From Liolophura sinensis (lineage: Eukaryota; Mollusca; Polyplacophora; Chitonida; Chitonidae), in contig NC_088300.1 in assembly GCF_032854445.1 (NCBI RefSeq), positions 53,482,984 through 53,546,983 on the forward strand: a stretch of 64,000 bases of DNA. The letters are read 5' to 3'. Under the pieces are notes generated by a model. The model was not told where the DNA came from. It worked only from the letters and a program-made list of their open reading frames with translations, and ran no database searches. Of this stretch, positions 22,180 to 35,537 are shown in pieces. The translations under genes were made by a program, and so were the position numbers. The first letter of the stretch is position 1; every line of letters begins with the position of its first letter.

Positions 22180-25100
22180 CTTGACGTACGCATCAGAATG
22201 CGTTATTTACACATTAGTTGGCATTTGAAAGCCAACTCTTTCCATAGCGGGAAAATTTTCACTGCTTTAAACTGGCCGAACCGAAGGACTACTTAATCCT
22301 TATATACAGACAAGTGTTTAATTTCGGTTGAACGGTTATGTAAGATGGCAGTTTTGAAATTCTCAGAATTTTGCTGTAATCAGACGGCAGTTTCTCCTAT
22401 ATTTAAATTACGAACATGATTGTGTGTACAGTGATGTAGGATGAAACCATATCTTATATATACTTTCAAATTTATTCATCGCTTTGTCCTAATAAACAAC
22501 GCTAATAAAAGTTGTTTTAATATCAGTAAAATGGCGCATACTTACTCAATGGAGAAACTGGTTTGGCGTATGGCATAAAACAGAACTATCCTGACAATAA
22601 ATGGAAGGTGATAATAAAGAGAGAATTGTTAATTTAGTTTCATATATGACCCTCTGAGCTATTCAAAATGAGCTGTCTATATAACTCCGTAACAAATGTC
22701 AACAAAATGAACTATGTAGAGAATTACAATTTGATTACATAGGGACTTGAAAAGCAGAACCAAAGTTTGAAGGATAAGCTAATTAATCACTGATGCGGAG
22801 TTGGATTTAGCAACGATATTGGTCATTATTAATTATGTCATGGACATGTCTTACCTCTGTGGTAGTGGAGGAGCTCGGGATATGAAAGACTGGGCACTAT
22901 TCTTGCGATCACACGGAGTCCGTGCGATGTAGTGGTCAAGTCAGGTCTGTGAGGTTATGTGATTACAGATCGGTCCCATTAAGGTTATATAAGACATCTT
23001 AGTTTAACAACCGGTTATCTGACAGTCCATTCGAATTCAAGGGCAAACACTTAGACGACAGACGCTTTATACTTCAGAGCATTCCGACTTAAACATGTCG
23101 TTAAATTGTGCAAAAGAAAAATAAAATTGCTTCTTCGGAAAGAAGTGTGGCTGTTTGTGGAATATGCTGATGGCTCGGTGTAGTTTTCCGATACTGGGAT
23201 GTACAGGGTTTGTCCTGGACGCGTCACCAATGACACGTTAACTACGGGGTCAACATTGACAGAATAATTGGATGACCGCCGGAAATATCTGCCCGATGAG
23301 ACGCCAACCAAGCTCTCACAGGTACCTCTGTGGCCCTCACTGATGCCCGACTGTAGCTTCAGACAGGTGAACGTCTTTTCTCCAGGCTCTCATGCTTAAA
23401 CCCACGCCATAGCCCAAATTTTAGAGGGAATTTTCTTTTGACGTAACCCATTCAAAAATCACAGGATATGACTCAATTTCTTCAGACTTGCATAAACATA
23501 AGCTTTTAAGCATAATCACTTCTTACTTCTTCAAACTTAGTTTCAGTGTTTCTTTCTGGACACTTATTCCTAACTATTAACTAAGCTGCATGTCAGTTTT
23601 GAGTTCATATGCTTACATTATATTGATTTCATAAAAAAATCATGATTCATAAAATATTTTGTTGAGTCCCACAGTCGTATGAGTTTCTGTAAAGACTGGG
23701 CTCCTGTGAAGAACTATGTGGAGTTTTGGTAATGAGTCAGAAGAAATTATTTGCTCGTTGATATAATGACAAATGAATCAATGAAACATCTTCATTCCGT
23801 CAGCTTTCTCTCCAATTATACCTAATGCCTTTGGCAATTATTCCGTTAAAATTACCGATATACGTTTCCTCTAGTTTAAGAGATAAAAATGCCAATAAAT
23901 GACGTACGTGGGGCAGTCTTGTCTTGGATACGGTTGTCATGTCCACTAAGTAAATATCTTCAACACACCCACCCACTGAATATCATTGAAAAGTTCGTAC
24001 ACCAGCCTTCCAAACAACGCCTAACGTTTTTGCATAGTGAAAATATCTAAAAGTATCTAATGAATAAATATGACACCGTGTTTATCACAGACAAAAAAAA
24101 TAGAATGTATATATTTATATTCTGTGAACTGCTTCATTTTCGCATGGCTTTGTGATGTGTGATCTTGCTGACGCCCAATGTCACAACCTTGATTCGTGAA
24201 TGAATCAGACGAACCTGCTGACATTGTGATACCGCCTTTTTCTCTCCACCTAAAAGCATCGCCAGTTCGTGGGAATGCTTCAGTCAAGTGGCATTAACCT
24301 TATTCATAAGGTAGGACATGGATGACAACCAAAACAATTGATCGAGTATTTTGTTTGCTGTAAGTCACCTGTTAGTGAGGCAAAACCAAAATGAAGACAG
24401 TATTTATTATTTCCTTATATTTCCACAAATTTTTCTAAAATGACAGAAAATGCAAGGTTTTACTTGAACATTGAAATATTAACCAATGCGGAAAGATTGT
24501 TTTATGATGTTTATGACAATTTAGTATTTGGTATCTTCTCAAAATTGCTAGTATGCCTTGTTCATTAAACCAATCTAAAAGACGCCTCAGCTAGCAGTTC
24601 TTTTACTTCTCTAATTTAAACATTAACCAAACAATAAAAGCGTGTAATTTTAAGAGCGGGTGTGACGATTTTGAAACATGAATTAAAAAGGGGCTGCAAA
24701 TCTGAATATATTCACAGCACGTCCTTACACTACACAACATCAAGAGTGTGTTCGTCAAATTGAGGGCCATTTTGTCGTGGGGCTTAACGTCTCGCATTCG
24801 ACAACCATCTTTTGTTTACCATTCACACTCAGTATTTACGATTCTGAAGAAAGATTAAAGTTATATAGGGTCATAACTTATTGGTTGCCATGTCATACAG
24901 TATGTTTATTATGGCCCCATGTTGTCGCCATTAAGAGATATACCACCATATTACCGTTTGCTGCATAAGTAATGAATGTAAAATGTGAAATGCATGTGAG
25001 TTTGAAAATGCAGGGGAAAGGCCAGTGTTACTTAACCAACAGCAATGTGCCCACAGGCCCACTGGAATCTGCGGTTTGAAAAAGAAGTAATGTCCTGGTT

Positions 25101-26918
25101 GGTTTTCTCGTCTGTTGTGCTGCTGTGTGAATTTAAGACAAATACAAAACCATAGAAACACAGTTTGATTTCTTCCGTGTTCTTGAGTGCGATGTAAAAT
25201 ACCTATCAAATAAAAAAATAAGTAAATCAGTTCTGCCAGGCTTTTGATCAAAAACAAATATTTTGACTGTTTTGATGCTTATATATTTCCTCTTGATGCG
25301 CCATGAGTCTAACTCTGATTATTACACCAAGTAAGTACCTCCTATCCTTCGGCAAAGGATACCCTTTGATATTTAAAGTTACCATTCACATTGTGTCAGA
25401 CTAAAGTGTTACATATGCGATGCTTTTCCTCTGACCTCAACAGTGCTAAGCCACAAGTCAGGAAGTAACGCTGAAGTCCGTTGTGTCATGCTAAGCTTGT
25501 GTCCTACAACCGTTCTCCCGTCTGGATCACGAATGCGACGACTTGCCTGTTTGCCCATACATTTAGCAGCAAAGCGTCAAGATTGTGTTGTTCTTTGAAT
25601 TGTGGACACTATAGGACAGTCTGTAGTCCTCTATAACCGATGCGCTTCCTCAACTGAACACCCTTCCGAGAACGAGAACCCGCCATGGGGACAAGAAACA
25701 TAACATTGCCTGGCAGCCGGAAGTTTGACATGGCAAAACCATCACACTTTCCGCCATGCTTTTCAAATACTCCATAAGGTTTGTATTGTGATGGTAGGGT
25801 TTGACTTCTGTAAATACACTGGATTTCTAGACTAACAGGGATATTAAGAGAATAATGAATATAACAAGAAGACACTCAAATCACATCATCTAATGGAATT
25901 TCCATTTGATCTCTGAAAACCGCAAGAAAGATTACAGCTATTCAAATCGTACCCACAATGCAACCATATACCTTAAATCAGAAAGATTCCTTCTTAAAGG
26001 AGCAGTCATCGATTTTAGAGATAAATCCCAAGAAGGCATGAAACTGAGGATAGTATCAGTTTAAATATGATTAAAACCATATCTGAAAATGCATGTAGTT
26101 ATTCCTTTTTGTCTTAGTGTATTTTTCACTGAATTAAATCACGTGTGGGAATTGTAAGACGGACTCTACACAGCACATTGATAATCTATGTCGACAATGA
26201 CATCAAAATTTTTTCTTCTCTTTTATGTCCAGTTGTGAACACCAAAGCGGTAATGTGCCAATGAATGTCTGTTTCATCACCACAGAGGTCAAATACAGCC
26301 TTAAAGATGAGATTTTCTGAATTGCTGTTCACGATGACTGTATTCGTTCAGAAAGTGAAAATTCTGAACCATCTGCCCTTCAAAGAGTTTTTTCAGTGCT
26401 TAAAACTGTGACATATGTGTTAACTAGTTACTATATGCAACGCGCAAAATTAAAATCTCAGTGTATATAACACCTGTATTTGTCTCAGAGACAATATGAG
26501 AAAGAAATAGACTTGAGCAATAGTTCTCACAATAGAATGTCCATCAGTAAATAAAAGTTTTGGGATTTATGTGGCTATTTGTAGTAAACAAAAACATATG
26601 AAAAGCACTAATAAGTTCTTTGGTTATTTTTAAAGCGATCTGACCGTGGCAGTGTACTTGGTGTTACATATAATTGGTAGCTAGATAGGCGAACTACAAT
26701 AGAACTCCAAAGTACAAAAAAAGCATCGCAATTCTGTTTGCGATCCCGAAATGAAACTGCTTCTGTGTGGTGTAAATCCGAATTCGCACGTTATTCATGT
26801 GAGTTTGAACAACAAAAATGACTTCAGGGACATGCCGTAAGCGAAAGAAACGTTGTGAAACAGCTCTATACGTCTTGAGGTAACAACCTGAGAAAACCAA
26901 CATGGCCACTCACGTGAA
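22180..26918. other. Intergenic, no gene recognised
   Basis: Mostly AT-rich non-coding sequence. Minus-strand open frames at 23051-23311 and 25609-25875 have somewhat protein-like composition but no ATG context, splice pairing or family match. No repeat of note. Confidence 0.4.
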
Positions 26919-27058
26919 CGAATGGGACAGACACGTTTTCCAGCTTCGTATTTGCCAGGGACGGAGTGTTGATAACCAGAATCAACAGATGTCCACTGAC
27001 AACAATCCACTGTCTCAAAACATGCTTTATTCTCCCAAAATGGACCATCTGATCAACC
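26919..27058 (-). CDS. Candidate first exon encoding a signal peptide
   Basis: An ATG at 27056-27058 opens a frame with a signal-peptide layout: a basic start (MVHFGRIKHVLRQ), a hydrophobic core (WIVVSGHLLILVIN), then a small-residue cleavage-like site (TPSLA) and 'NTKLENVSVPFVH'. The frame meets a strong 5' splice site, CAC|GTGAGT, at 26919/26918. This is what a secreted protein's first coding exon looks like, but I could not find a downstream exon that joins in frame. It could be an orphan remnant or chance. Confidence 0.25.
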
Positions 27059-27637
27059 GCAATTTCAGACATTCGAAACTTCATATTATAATTCCGAGTG
27101 GATTCGTTACGGAATCTTATGCATCTCCCCAAGCATGCTGTGGAACAAATGCCTTCAGAAAGTGCGTCACCTGCTCATACGGATTTCCACAGGAAGAAAA
27201 GGTACCAGTCATCTTATGCTGATACATATGTAGCAACAACTTGATCCCTTCAAAAAGTTGCCGCTGGAAACGTGGAAAGGGTTATACGAGAGCTTCTAGA
27301 AAAGTCGGCTTCCTCAGTTTTCTTTTCATATTGTATCAGAATCTGATTCCCGGAGATGATCTCTTGAATCACAAAGGGATATATACGAATAGTTTGAATG
27401 TGTACATCTAAAAATCCGCATTTTATCATGTTTTATTCAAGATTTTTGCTTCTTTCTGTCATTTTTGATATGCACAAGATGGTTTCGTGGAATATTTGTT
27501 CGCACACTTTGTATTCTTTCCTACATTTTTGATATCTATACTTCTACATTAACAGTAAAACTGTAAAATAAAATGCAAAAATTTGAATATCTGCAAATAC
27601 ATTTATTTCAATAAATTAATATCGATCGATCATACTT

Positions 27638-27786
27638 TATTTACTTATTTATTATTTGATCGGTGTTTTACCCCGCTCTCAAGAATATTTCACTTATACG
27701 ACTGCGAAAAGCATTACGTTGGGAAGAAACCGGGCAGAGCCCTCGACCATCCACAGGTTGCTGACAGACCTTCCCACGAACGGGAT
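27638..27786 (-). repeat. SINE copy (CCATAATGCTGG-core family)
   Basis: Plus strand runs TTTATTATTTGATCGGTGTTTTACCCCGC, then 'CTCAAGAATATTTCACTTAT', 'GGGAAGAAACCGGGCAGAGCCC', 'CGACCATCCACAGGTTGCTG' and 'ACAGACCTTCCCACGAACGG'. This is one of the better preserved copies of the core through to the region next to the tRNA-like head, inverted relative to the plus strand. Confidence 0.8.
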
Positions 27787-30700
27787 TGATTATACAATTA
27801 TCTTATTAGGTGAACAGTTTCCCAGTTGAGTCAATCATGGCAGAACATTTTTGTATCCTGACGTTAGATATTTAATAACATATTAAGTTGGCTCGTTTCC
27901 AATTTAGTTTACATTGTAGACTGTTTGAACTGTAAAAGGCATTGAGCAGTATGTCGATTTTTTGAAGATATATTCGAAGAACTAGCCTTGTATTTTTTTC
28001 GTATCGATTTCATATAAATGTATGACATGATAAAACCTTATAGGACAAGAATATATTTTGTTCACAGCCATAAACCAGAAGTAAGGATATTGAACTGATA
28101 TCTGAATGAACAAAACAATCACATTTAAAGATCAGAGCACTTTGAGAGTTTTTGGCGGAAGTAAAACTGAGCAAGCTGAAGTTTCCGCGAAAGAAAAAAA
28201 CAAGGATGAAAGGCTGTAAACTGTGAAGTACTGCCTCTACACGGCAGACCAAGTCTAACGCTTTTATCTTTGTTTGTCGTCCTGCGATCTTTCTAAACAA
28301 GGTTACGTGTCGTGAGGCCAAACCTAACCCCGCAGTTTCGTGTAGGATGAGGATCAAATCGGGCGGCACACCAATTCACAGCCGTCTCTGTTGATACAAA
28401 ATAAAGATTGAGGGAGATTCAGAGAGTATATAACGCCGGTAATGGGGAATTGCGTGACGTTTAGTTCGCCCCTTCCACAACAAATACGTTCCCTTCCGGT
28501 TACCCAAGTGAGATTTCCCTTCGAGAAGACATATCCTCATGAAGGCAAGTTGACAGTGCATCACATTTTGCATCGTTTTTATGAAGGAATTTGGAAAGCA
28601 AGCGTTGACCCCACCGGATCTTTGCCAATAACATTGAATGGTAATTACAACCGACATTTTAAAAGACATAGGGGATGGGATGCTTGGGGCAGGGGGAGAA
28701 GTGGGAATTGGCTGTTACGTTTGTAGTAAATGTGATAGCTCTGTACCGCGCATGTATCTGAGCTACTGTTAACTTTGGTTTATTTTTCATGTGTTGCAGT
28801 GTAATCGAGTGCCATTTTTGTATATGTAGTAACAGAATAGCGAATCTCAACAGCTACTGTTAATTCTTTTTCATAAAATAAAAAATGCTTCAAACAATAC
28901 AGATGTGAGTGTTACTGCTGTTGAAAAAGAACATTTTTTCGGCTGTATTTAACAACATTTCACTCTTAATACAAACAGTGGTTTATGGAGGAAAACCTTT
29001 ACCAGATACCTGACAAACCTCCTGACGAAAGGGTGCAGCAAAAGTGCAGAGGTATTTTTGAAAACCTAATTAGTGACCGAGTTTAACTCCTACAGTTAGA
29101 CGAACAAACCGGTGCATGAAACCCTAAACTTGAAATAATTGTACACCAACATGCACTCAATCACCCGCGTGCCTGAACAAAAGCACGTTATGAAGTATTT
29201 AGGAAAAAGTACTGTTGTGCGATTGCAAAAGCCTCATGCGTTAGCAGTATGTGGACTCATAAAATCCAAACGTTTCGCCGAAGAACTATACGCTTAAATA
29301 CACGTGCGGTATAAGACCATCTCCACATTTGATTTTTCTGCTCTATTCCTCATTAAGGCTTAATTGATGGAATTTTATCACGTAGTTCCACTACGTACAA
29401 GGATTACCTATCTTGGAATATTTCGTTGTTCATCGTGTTGCTGGAATTTGGCATTATTAAATCTATGTGATATTCAGGGAAACCGTTGGGTGTAAAATGC
29501 GACACCCCTCCCCCCCACACACCTTTGCCTGTCCTATACCTATTCTCATATGAATTCGAGAACGATTAATGAGTAATCCTTACCAGTTCTGATCTTTATC
29601 ATTCACTATACGTTACATTGATGATCTGCTAGCTTTAAACATTCCATATACAGCATAGGCTGTGAAAAATATATATTCGCTGAATTTAAACTAAAGCAAA
29701 CTCACCAGACTCACCAGATGGTACATCTTATCTGGACCTATATTTGTGCAAAGACCAAATCGGTTTCTTCACTCGCAGACTTTACGAAAAGAGGGATAGT
29801 TTCAATTTTGACATTGTAAATCATCATTACTTGGGCAACAATATACCGAAGGGTCCTGCATAGGGCGTGTGTATATCTCGATTGTAGCATTGCTTAGATC
29901 CTGTGTGTCATGTGATGATTTCAACCAACATCACAAATTCTTACTGTAAAAACTGGTGTGTCGAGGTCATTCAATCAAACAAATTCGCCCTAAGTTACTT
30001 AAGTTTTACAATTAATATACTTCTGTATGGACAGCGCGTTCAGAATCTCTGACACTATGCTTCATAATTGGGTGCAATTCCGCTTAACTCGGGCCTGGGA
30101 GACAATATTCATCACGTTGAATTAGATCGCCACGTTGGATATGAGCAGATGCAGTCAAAGCGCAACTGAAATACATTTGGATTATAGAAAATTTATATAC
30201 TATAGCATGGTTCAAGATTTGGGTACCGATTCCATTCATTCAGCTTGAATCTTTCCAACATCACTGAAAATTGTTGACTGTTTCTTCTTGGAATATTTTG
30301 TCCTATTTTTGTACTTTTTTCTCCGGTGGTTTTGTTGATGTTTGCTTCGATATAACGATTGACTGTTGATCATGCATCATGGCTGACGGCTGATACAGAA
30401 GGAATGGGTGTTTCCACGAACCCAGGATTCAATGCTGACACTTACATTTAAACTGTAGAACAGTAATTATGAAGACACAATGTGTATCACTCTCGTTGTT
30501 TTTATTGAAGTAATTTTGCTATACGTCCATTTGTACATTATTCCAACTTCTAAATGTCACGCAAACAAGGGAAAACTTGTTTCTGTTCATTAATTGTGTT
30601 CAGTCTAAAACTGGGTAAGTTCTAAAGTCGGGAGTATATGGCATGGCATCTATGTATGAGTTTAACCTAAAGCATTTCGTGTTGACCGCACCCCTGGAGA

Positions 30701-32334
30701 AGGTATCGGTAAGGTCATTATTTTGGACGTGAACCTGTACTCTGTTCCAGCAGCTCCTCACACACAGATATGAGGTTTCCGTGCAATTTTTTAGCGCTTT
30801 AAAAAAAGCCACCACTCATCATAAATTCACTCAGTTTTAAATACATGATCTTGTTTAAAAAGCGGAAGTTTGCTGTTCTTAGGACATTGTAAAAAGTGCC
30901 TGATCCTATTTGGCATATTTCAGGAGGACCGTTTGAAAACAGAGCTAGTTTGCGGATGCTTGACCGGCTGCCAGCTTGGCAGGATCTCTAATTCAATCCC
31001 TTAACGCTGGCAAGATTCTAGTTTATTGGTTGACGCTGACAAATCCGTTCATTCCGTATTTGTTTATTTTATTAGCATATCAAATTCTTCCTAAAGATAT
31101 CACATCAGATCAGCCCACTCCCTTCTGAAAAAGCAAAACATACTCACTATTTTCATCTCCTTTGTGAAACATTGCGCAATACGTCAAATATTTCACAAAA
31201 ATTGCTTTTCCCAGCAGAATTCCACCCACTAATAAAATATAAAATGTGATATTTTTAAAACCGGAACTTATCTACACCCAACAATAACGCCCTGTCATCC
31301 TCCTGCGATCGTTTTATACCTCGATAAGTAACATGTTTTAACTGAGGAAAATAATGAAATGCATAGCGATTAGAAAGAAGGTGAAGGATTAAAAAGTTTG
31401 GCAGTGGACTACATGTTGGTCAATTATGGAGGCTTGAAAGTGTCTAGGTATGACAGAAAAGAGAGGAAAAAGAGTATGCTATGTAAGCAACGACGCTGGT
31501 ATGAAAATTAAGAAGCTACCGTGGTATGGTGAAGTGGATAGTTAACTGGAATGCAATGCAAGGCATAAAATATACAATGGAGAATACACCGTTGTATTCA
31601 GGTCACCTTAGTTGTCACTGTGTGTGTGTTCCAGTGATTTAATATATCTGTGTGTTACCAATTCAGTAACTTGCAACACATGTGATTCAGTTTGCTGCTA
31701 GACTTATTAAATGCATGTCACATGGATCAAGAATATTTAAGGTTCTTCAGTATTTTTCACATAAATGCCATCACATTGCACATACCCAACACCACTTTCT
31801 ATCAGCTTTTAAGCTGAATAAACGAACTGCTCTGAAGTTAAACTGTTTTGTTTACGGCCCTGCATATTGTGTCATAAAGGGATTGCAGCAACATATTCAT
31901 AACGGTGTGTTTTTGCACTTGCATATTATTGTAGCTGCTGTCGACAAACTGTTTACTAGAAGATGCTTCAGACAGCGGAAGCAGACAGTGTTAGTTCGAC
32001 AAATATTTACAAAAAAACTCCTGTGTGTATTTGCAGACATCAAAGGTGTTGTTCAAATCTACATCTATTCAGGTGTATACTGGAATTAACATGACATTTT
32101 CGGTTGCTTGTATAAAGGTGCGGAATGATTGACAGGCGTTTAGCAGACAATTTAGATTTGAGCACGTGACCAAATACTTCGAATAAATAGACGCAGATAC
32201 AAAATACTAGCATGATAAACATTAGCAATACGTTGTACTATGATGCAGCATGGGTATTTCTTAATAACCTGAACAACTTAAAACTAGAGTTATATGGGGC
32301 GTGATCATCACCATTTTTTCCTTCTTGAAAAGCC
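27787..32334. other. Intergenic, no gene recognised
   Basis: AT-rich sequence with short open frames on both strands and no splice or family support. A C-rich run (CCCCTCCCCCCCA) lies near 29505. Nothing else to report. Confidence 0.45.
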
Positions 32335-32535
32335 AACACGGCGCAATGACCCAGGGGTCATCAATGCTGTGAGTTCAGCTCATGATGGCTTCTTCTCCAT
32401 CGTGGGAAAGTCTTTCAGCACCATGCGGATTGTCGAAGGTTTCCTCCGGGCTATACCAGGTTTCCTCCCACCATAATGCTGGCCGCCGCCGTATAAGTGA
32501 AATATTCTTGAGTACGGCGTAAAACACTAATCAAA
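32335..32535 (+). repeat. SINE copy, longest in the window
   Basis: Reads in element orientation: a worn head-adjacent part (ATGACCCAGGGGTCATCAATGC, then GTGAGTTCAGCTCATGATGGCTTC), 'GGGAAAGTCTTTCAGCACC', 'GGTTTCCTCCCACCATAATG', 'GCCGTATAAGTGAAATATTC', 'TTGAGTACGGCGTAAAACAC' and an A-rich tail. The first part matches the body between a tRNA-like head and the conserved core. It anchors the orientation of the other copies. Confidence 0.8.
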
Positions 32536-32593
32536 AAAAATTCCACTGACTTTGCCTGCATTAACTTTTGATTGGGATGTCTTGGTCGCTTAT

Positions 32594-32959
32594 TCACATG
32601 CATTTCATATCTAATACAGATTGTGACGACAAATGGCCTTGTTGTGACTTTTCTAATCGAATAATGTAAACAAACATGTTTCTGTTGGCCGGAGATTCGA
32701 GGTTAAATATTTCGTATCGAAGACGCACGTTTGTGAGTGGTGTTTTAAAATTGCTGATGGTGTAATGAGGCACGTCGAATTCCTTCAGAGAGACATTGAA
32801 ACCACAAAGAGGGAATGACCCAGATGTTTCCCCGTGATCAGCTGCTCCAATAACGTCAGAAATCTCCTCGTCTTGTTTAATTTGCAGAATTGTGCGCATT
32901 GAAGTACCTATATGACGGAAAAAACAAACTTTCCTAAAACGTCTGCTATACAATTTCAT
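32594..32959 (-). CDS. Unidentified 121-codon ORF
   Basis: An ATG (32957-32959) opens 121 codons. The middle, 'SLKEFDVPHYTISNF' to 'NVRLRYEIFNLESP', has protein-like composition, and a possible splice acceptor (CGTCATATAG) lies inside at about 32910. There is no family match, signal peptide or membrane helix. It could be an orphan exon, a decayed gene piece or chance. Confidence 0.2.
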   Translation of the reverse strand: MKLYSRRFRKVCFFRHIGTSMRTILQIKQDEEISDVIGAADHGETSGSFPLCGFNVSLKEFDVPHYTISNFKTPLTNVRLRYEIFNLESPANRNMFVYIIRLEKSQQGHLSSQSVLDMKCM

Positions 32960-33729
32960 TTAAAGGTTTCCAATAGTTGGCCTTGAGCAGCAAGCCGATC
33001 TGAACTTCAAAGCGCCAAGAAACGTTTACAACCTTGGCAAGGGGTCAAATAACCTTAAATGGACGTCATCAACTCTCTTGGACAGACAACAGGCATATCA
33101 AAGCACAGAATTATTAAGCGATCCGCAGTTACATGGAAGACATTTGGATAACCCCATGGTATATTCCTTACTTGAGCGACTCGAACTGGAATTTGCCATC
33201 AGTGGTGTCTTCTTTCTCCCCATAATGAAAAGCACTCTTGAAGGCAAGGAAAGTAAAGGCTTCTACAATGTCTCCGGTATCAGTAATATGAAAATAAGCC
33301 TCTAATATGCATAGATACTGAATTGCATCACAAGGTTCCAACACAGTTGTAGTGACGTAGTGTTTATAGCATTCAATCTGAATCGAAAACCCTAGGCTTT
33401 ATTCAAATTTAAACTTGACGCTACCAACCGAATTTCGACGCTTGATATTTAACTTTAGGCCAATTTGCTATCACATAGATATCAGTATAATGCATCACTT
33501 TCAGTTTTGTTGACACAAAACTTCATGGAAGCGGAACTAGTAATCTGACGCAGATGAAAATCCGACAGAATATGATTAAAATATTGCTGAAAGCAATTTC
33601 ATGCTTGAAGGAATCAAACGAACAAAACAAAGATATAAAACAAGCACAAAGACGTATATTTAGTGCATGTTTTATTTAACGTCCGAGAAAATTCCCAGGT
33701 ACAGATATTTTCAATCTTGACTTCATCAA

Positions 33730-33731
<2 letters not shown>
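32960..33731. other. Intergenic, nothing recognised
   Basis: Non-coding sequence. One plus-strand open frame (33078-33305) begins at TTG and has no match. Confidence 0.4.
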
Positions 33732-33784
<53 letters not shown>

Positions 33785-33801
33785 ATGTATATATATATAT
33801 A
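33732..33801. repeat. (TA)n microsatellite
   Basis: About 25 TA units from 33732 to 33781, then GTCTATG, a second short TA run and a repeated AGTCTATGTA. A pure dinucleotide tract, probably highly length-variable. Confidence 0.95.
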
Positions 33802-35316
33802 GTCTATGTATCTCTGCGATGTGTAATGAAGGAAAGCTTCCCTGTGTTTACACAGTTAGCACAGATGTACGCATGTCGGTGAATCTGTACATATTGTAAA
33901 TACACAACATTTCGGGGGCAGTTTTTATTTATTTAATTAATGAATATTGATTAACCCATATTGTGACAACTTTTTTGTTTGTTTTTGCTCTGTAAACAGT
34001 GTGGACAGTAAATGTAGAGAGTGCACATCGGAAGCTAAAGGTGATATACGTTTAATTTCTTACTACTGCGAGTTTAATTAAACTTTGTAAAATGCATTTT
34101 GTCATCGTAAAAACCAGAAATGTCCGAGCAATGCTATAACCAAGACTGCATGCTTTAACGTAGACTGTTACGACTGCACTATTTGTGCTGAGGATTGAAA
34201 ACAAGCCAGAGCTATGGGCAACGAAGGTTTCTCCTTGACCGTTTTAGATGTGAATAACACATGGTACATGTATCTCTAGTTGTGTATTCAGTCTGCCATC
34301 GGTGGTTTACTGTTCACAGATCTATTACATAACACTCGTTTGATATCAGGATAAAACGATACAAGTATAAGAGCGTTATCAGCTTTTGGCATCTTTAAAT
34401 ATGCTGGCATATTTTTAGCAGAAACATTTAAACTTTAGTAAAAGCTGACACGTAATGACGTAGATCTAATCAGCCACGAAGCATTTAACAGTAACGATGA
34501 CAGCATGCACGAACAGTTCCAAATTTCCTCACGTGCATTATGGGAAGGATTGAATGGGACTTGTTCACATGAACATGAATGGCATTTGGTGATAACCCGT
34601 CTTAACACTGAGATTTTGAAGGAAAATAAAAACACGAACATTGGTCATTTTTCTTCTGACCCTCATCGCACAACGTGAAATGTTATTTCCACTGCTGCTG
34701 GAATTTTATGACAAAACCGGCCGGTTTTGTAGCTTTGTTTCAGTGGTGCGTTTTATTTACCTCGTACATAGCAAAAGAGATAAAACAAAAGAAGTTATTT
34801 ATGTGATATGCTGGTTATCTTGATTGAGCTGTAGTCTACAGATGAGATCGTCGGGGCCCTACTCGGCGACCCCTGGGTACACAATGACATGTCACAGACA
34901 AACCACACTTCCCCCACAGACGAAAAGCGCACCTCCGTACTTATGTATAGATAGGTCTTAACATTGACCCTGACTGCGGCTAATCCCTGTTTTCTTTAAA
35001 AATATAAATAATTGCATAAGCAATGTCATCAGTGGACATCTAATGATTTCTAAATTCCGAGTATACATGAGAGTTAGGGACTGGTCTTGTGCGGCACAGG
35101 GCTGTGGTTGGAGTGGACAGTTAGTTAAGGAGCCAGGTGTGTATTTGGAAGGTGTGATTGAGGTCAGAGCACTGCTGTCACAGATTCTGTATTGGCTAGG
35201 GTTGACATAGGATACAGAATTTGAAAACGGGAACAAAGCCTTAGCTTTCATTAATAATACTGTATGTGAAAATCATAATATAATATTAATCATGTGATAT
35301 TAAAATAATTCATCAT
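33802..35316. other. Intergenic, nothing recognised
   Basis: AT-rich sequence between two microsatellites. No coding exon, SINE core or tandem array seen. Confidence 0.45.
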
Positions 35317-35537
<221 letters not shown>

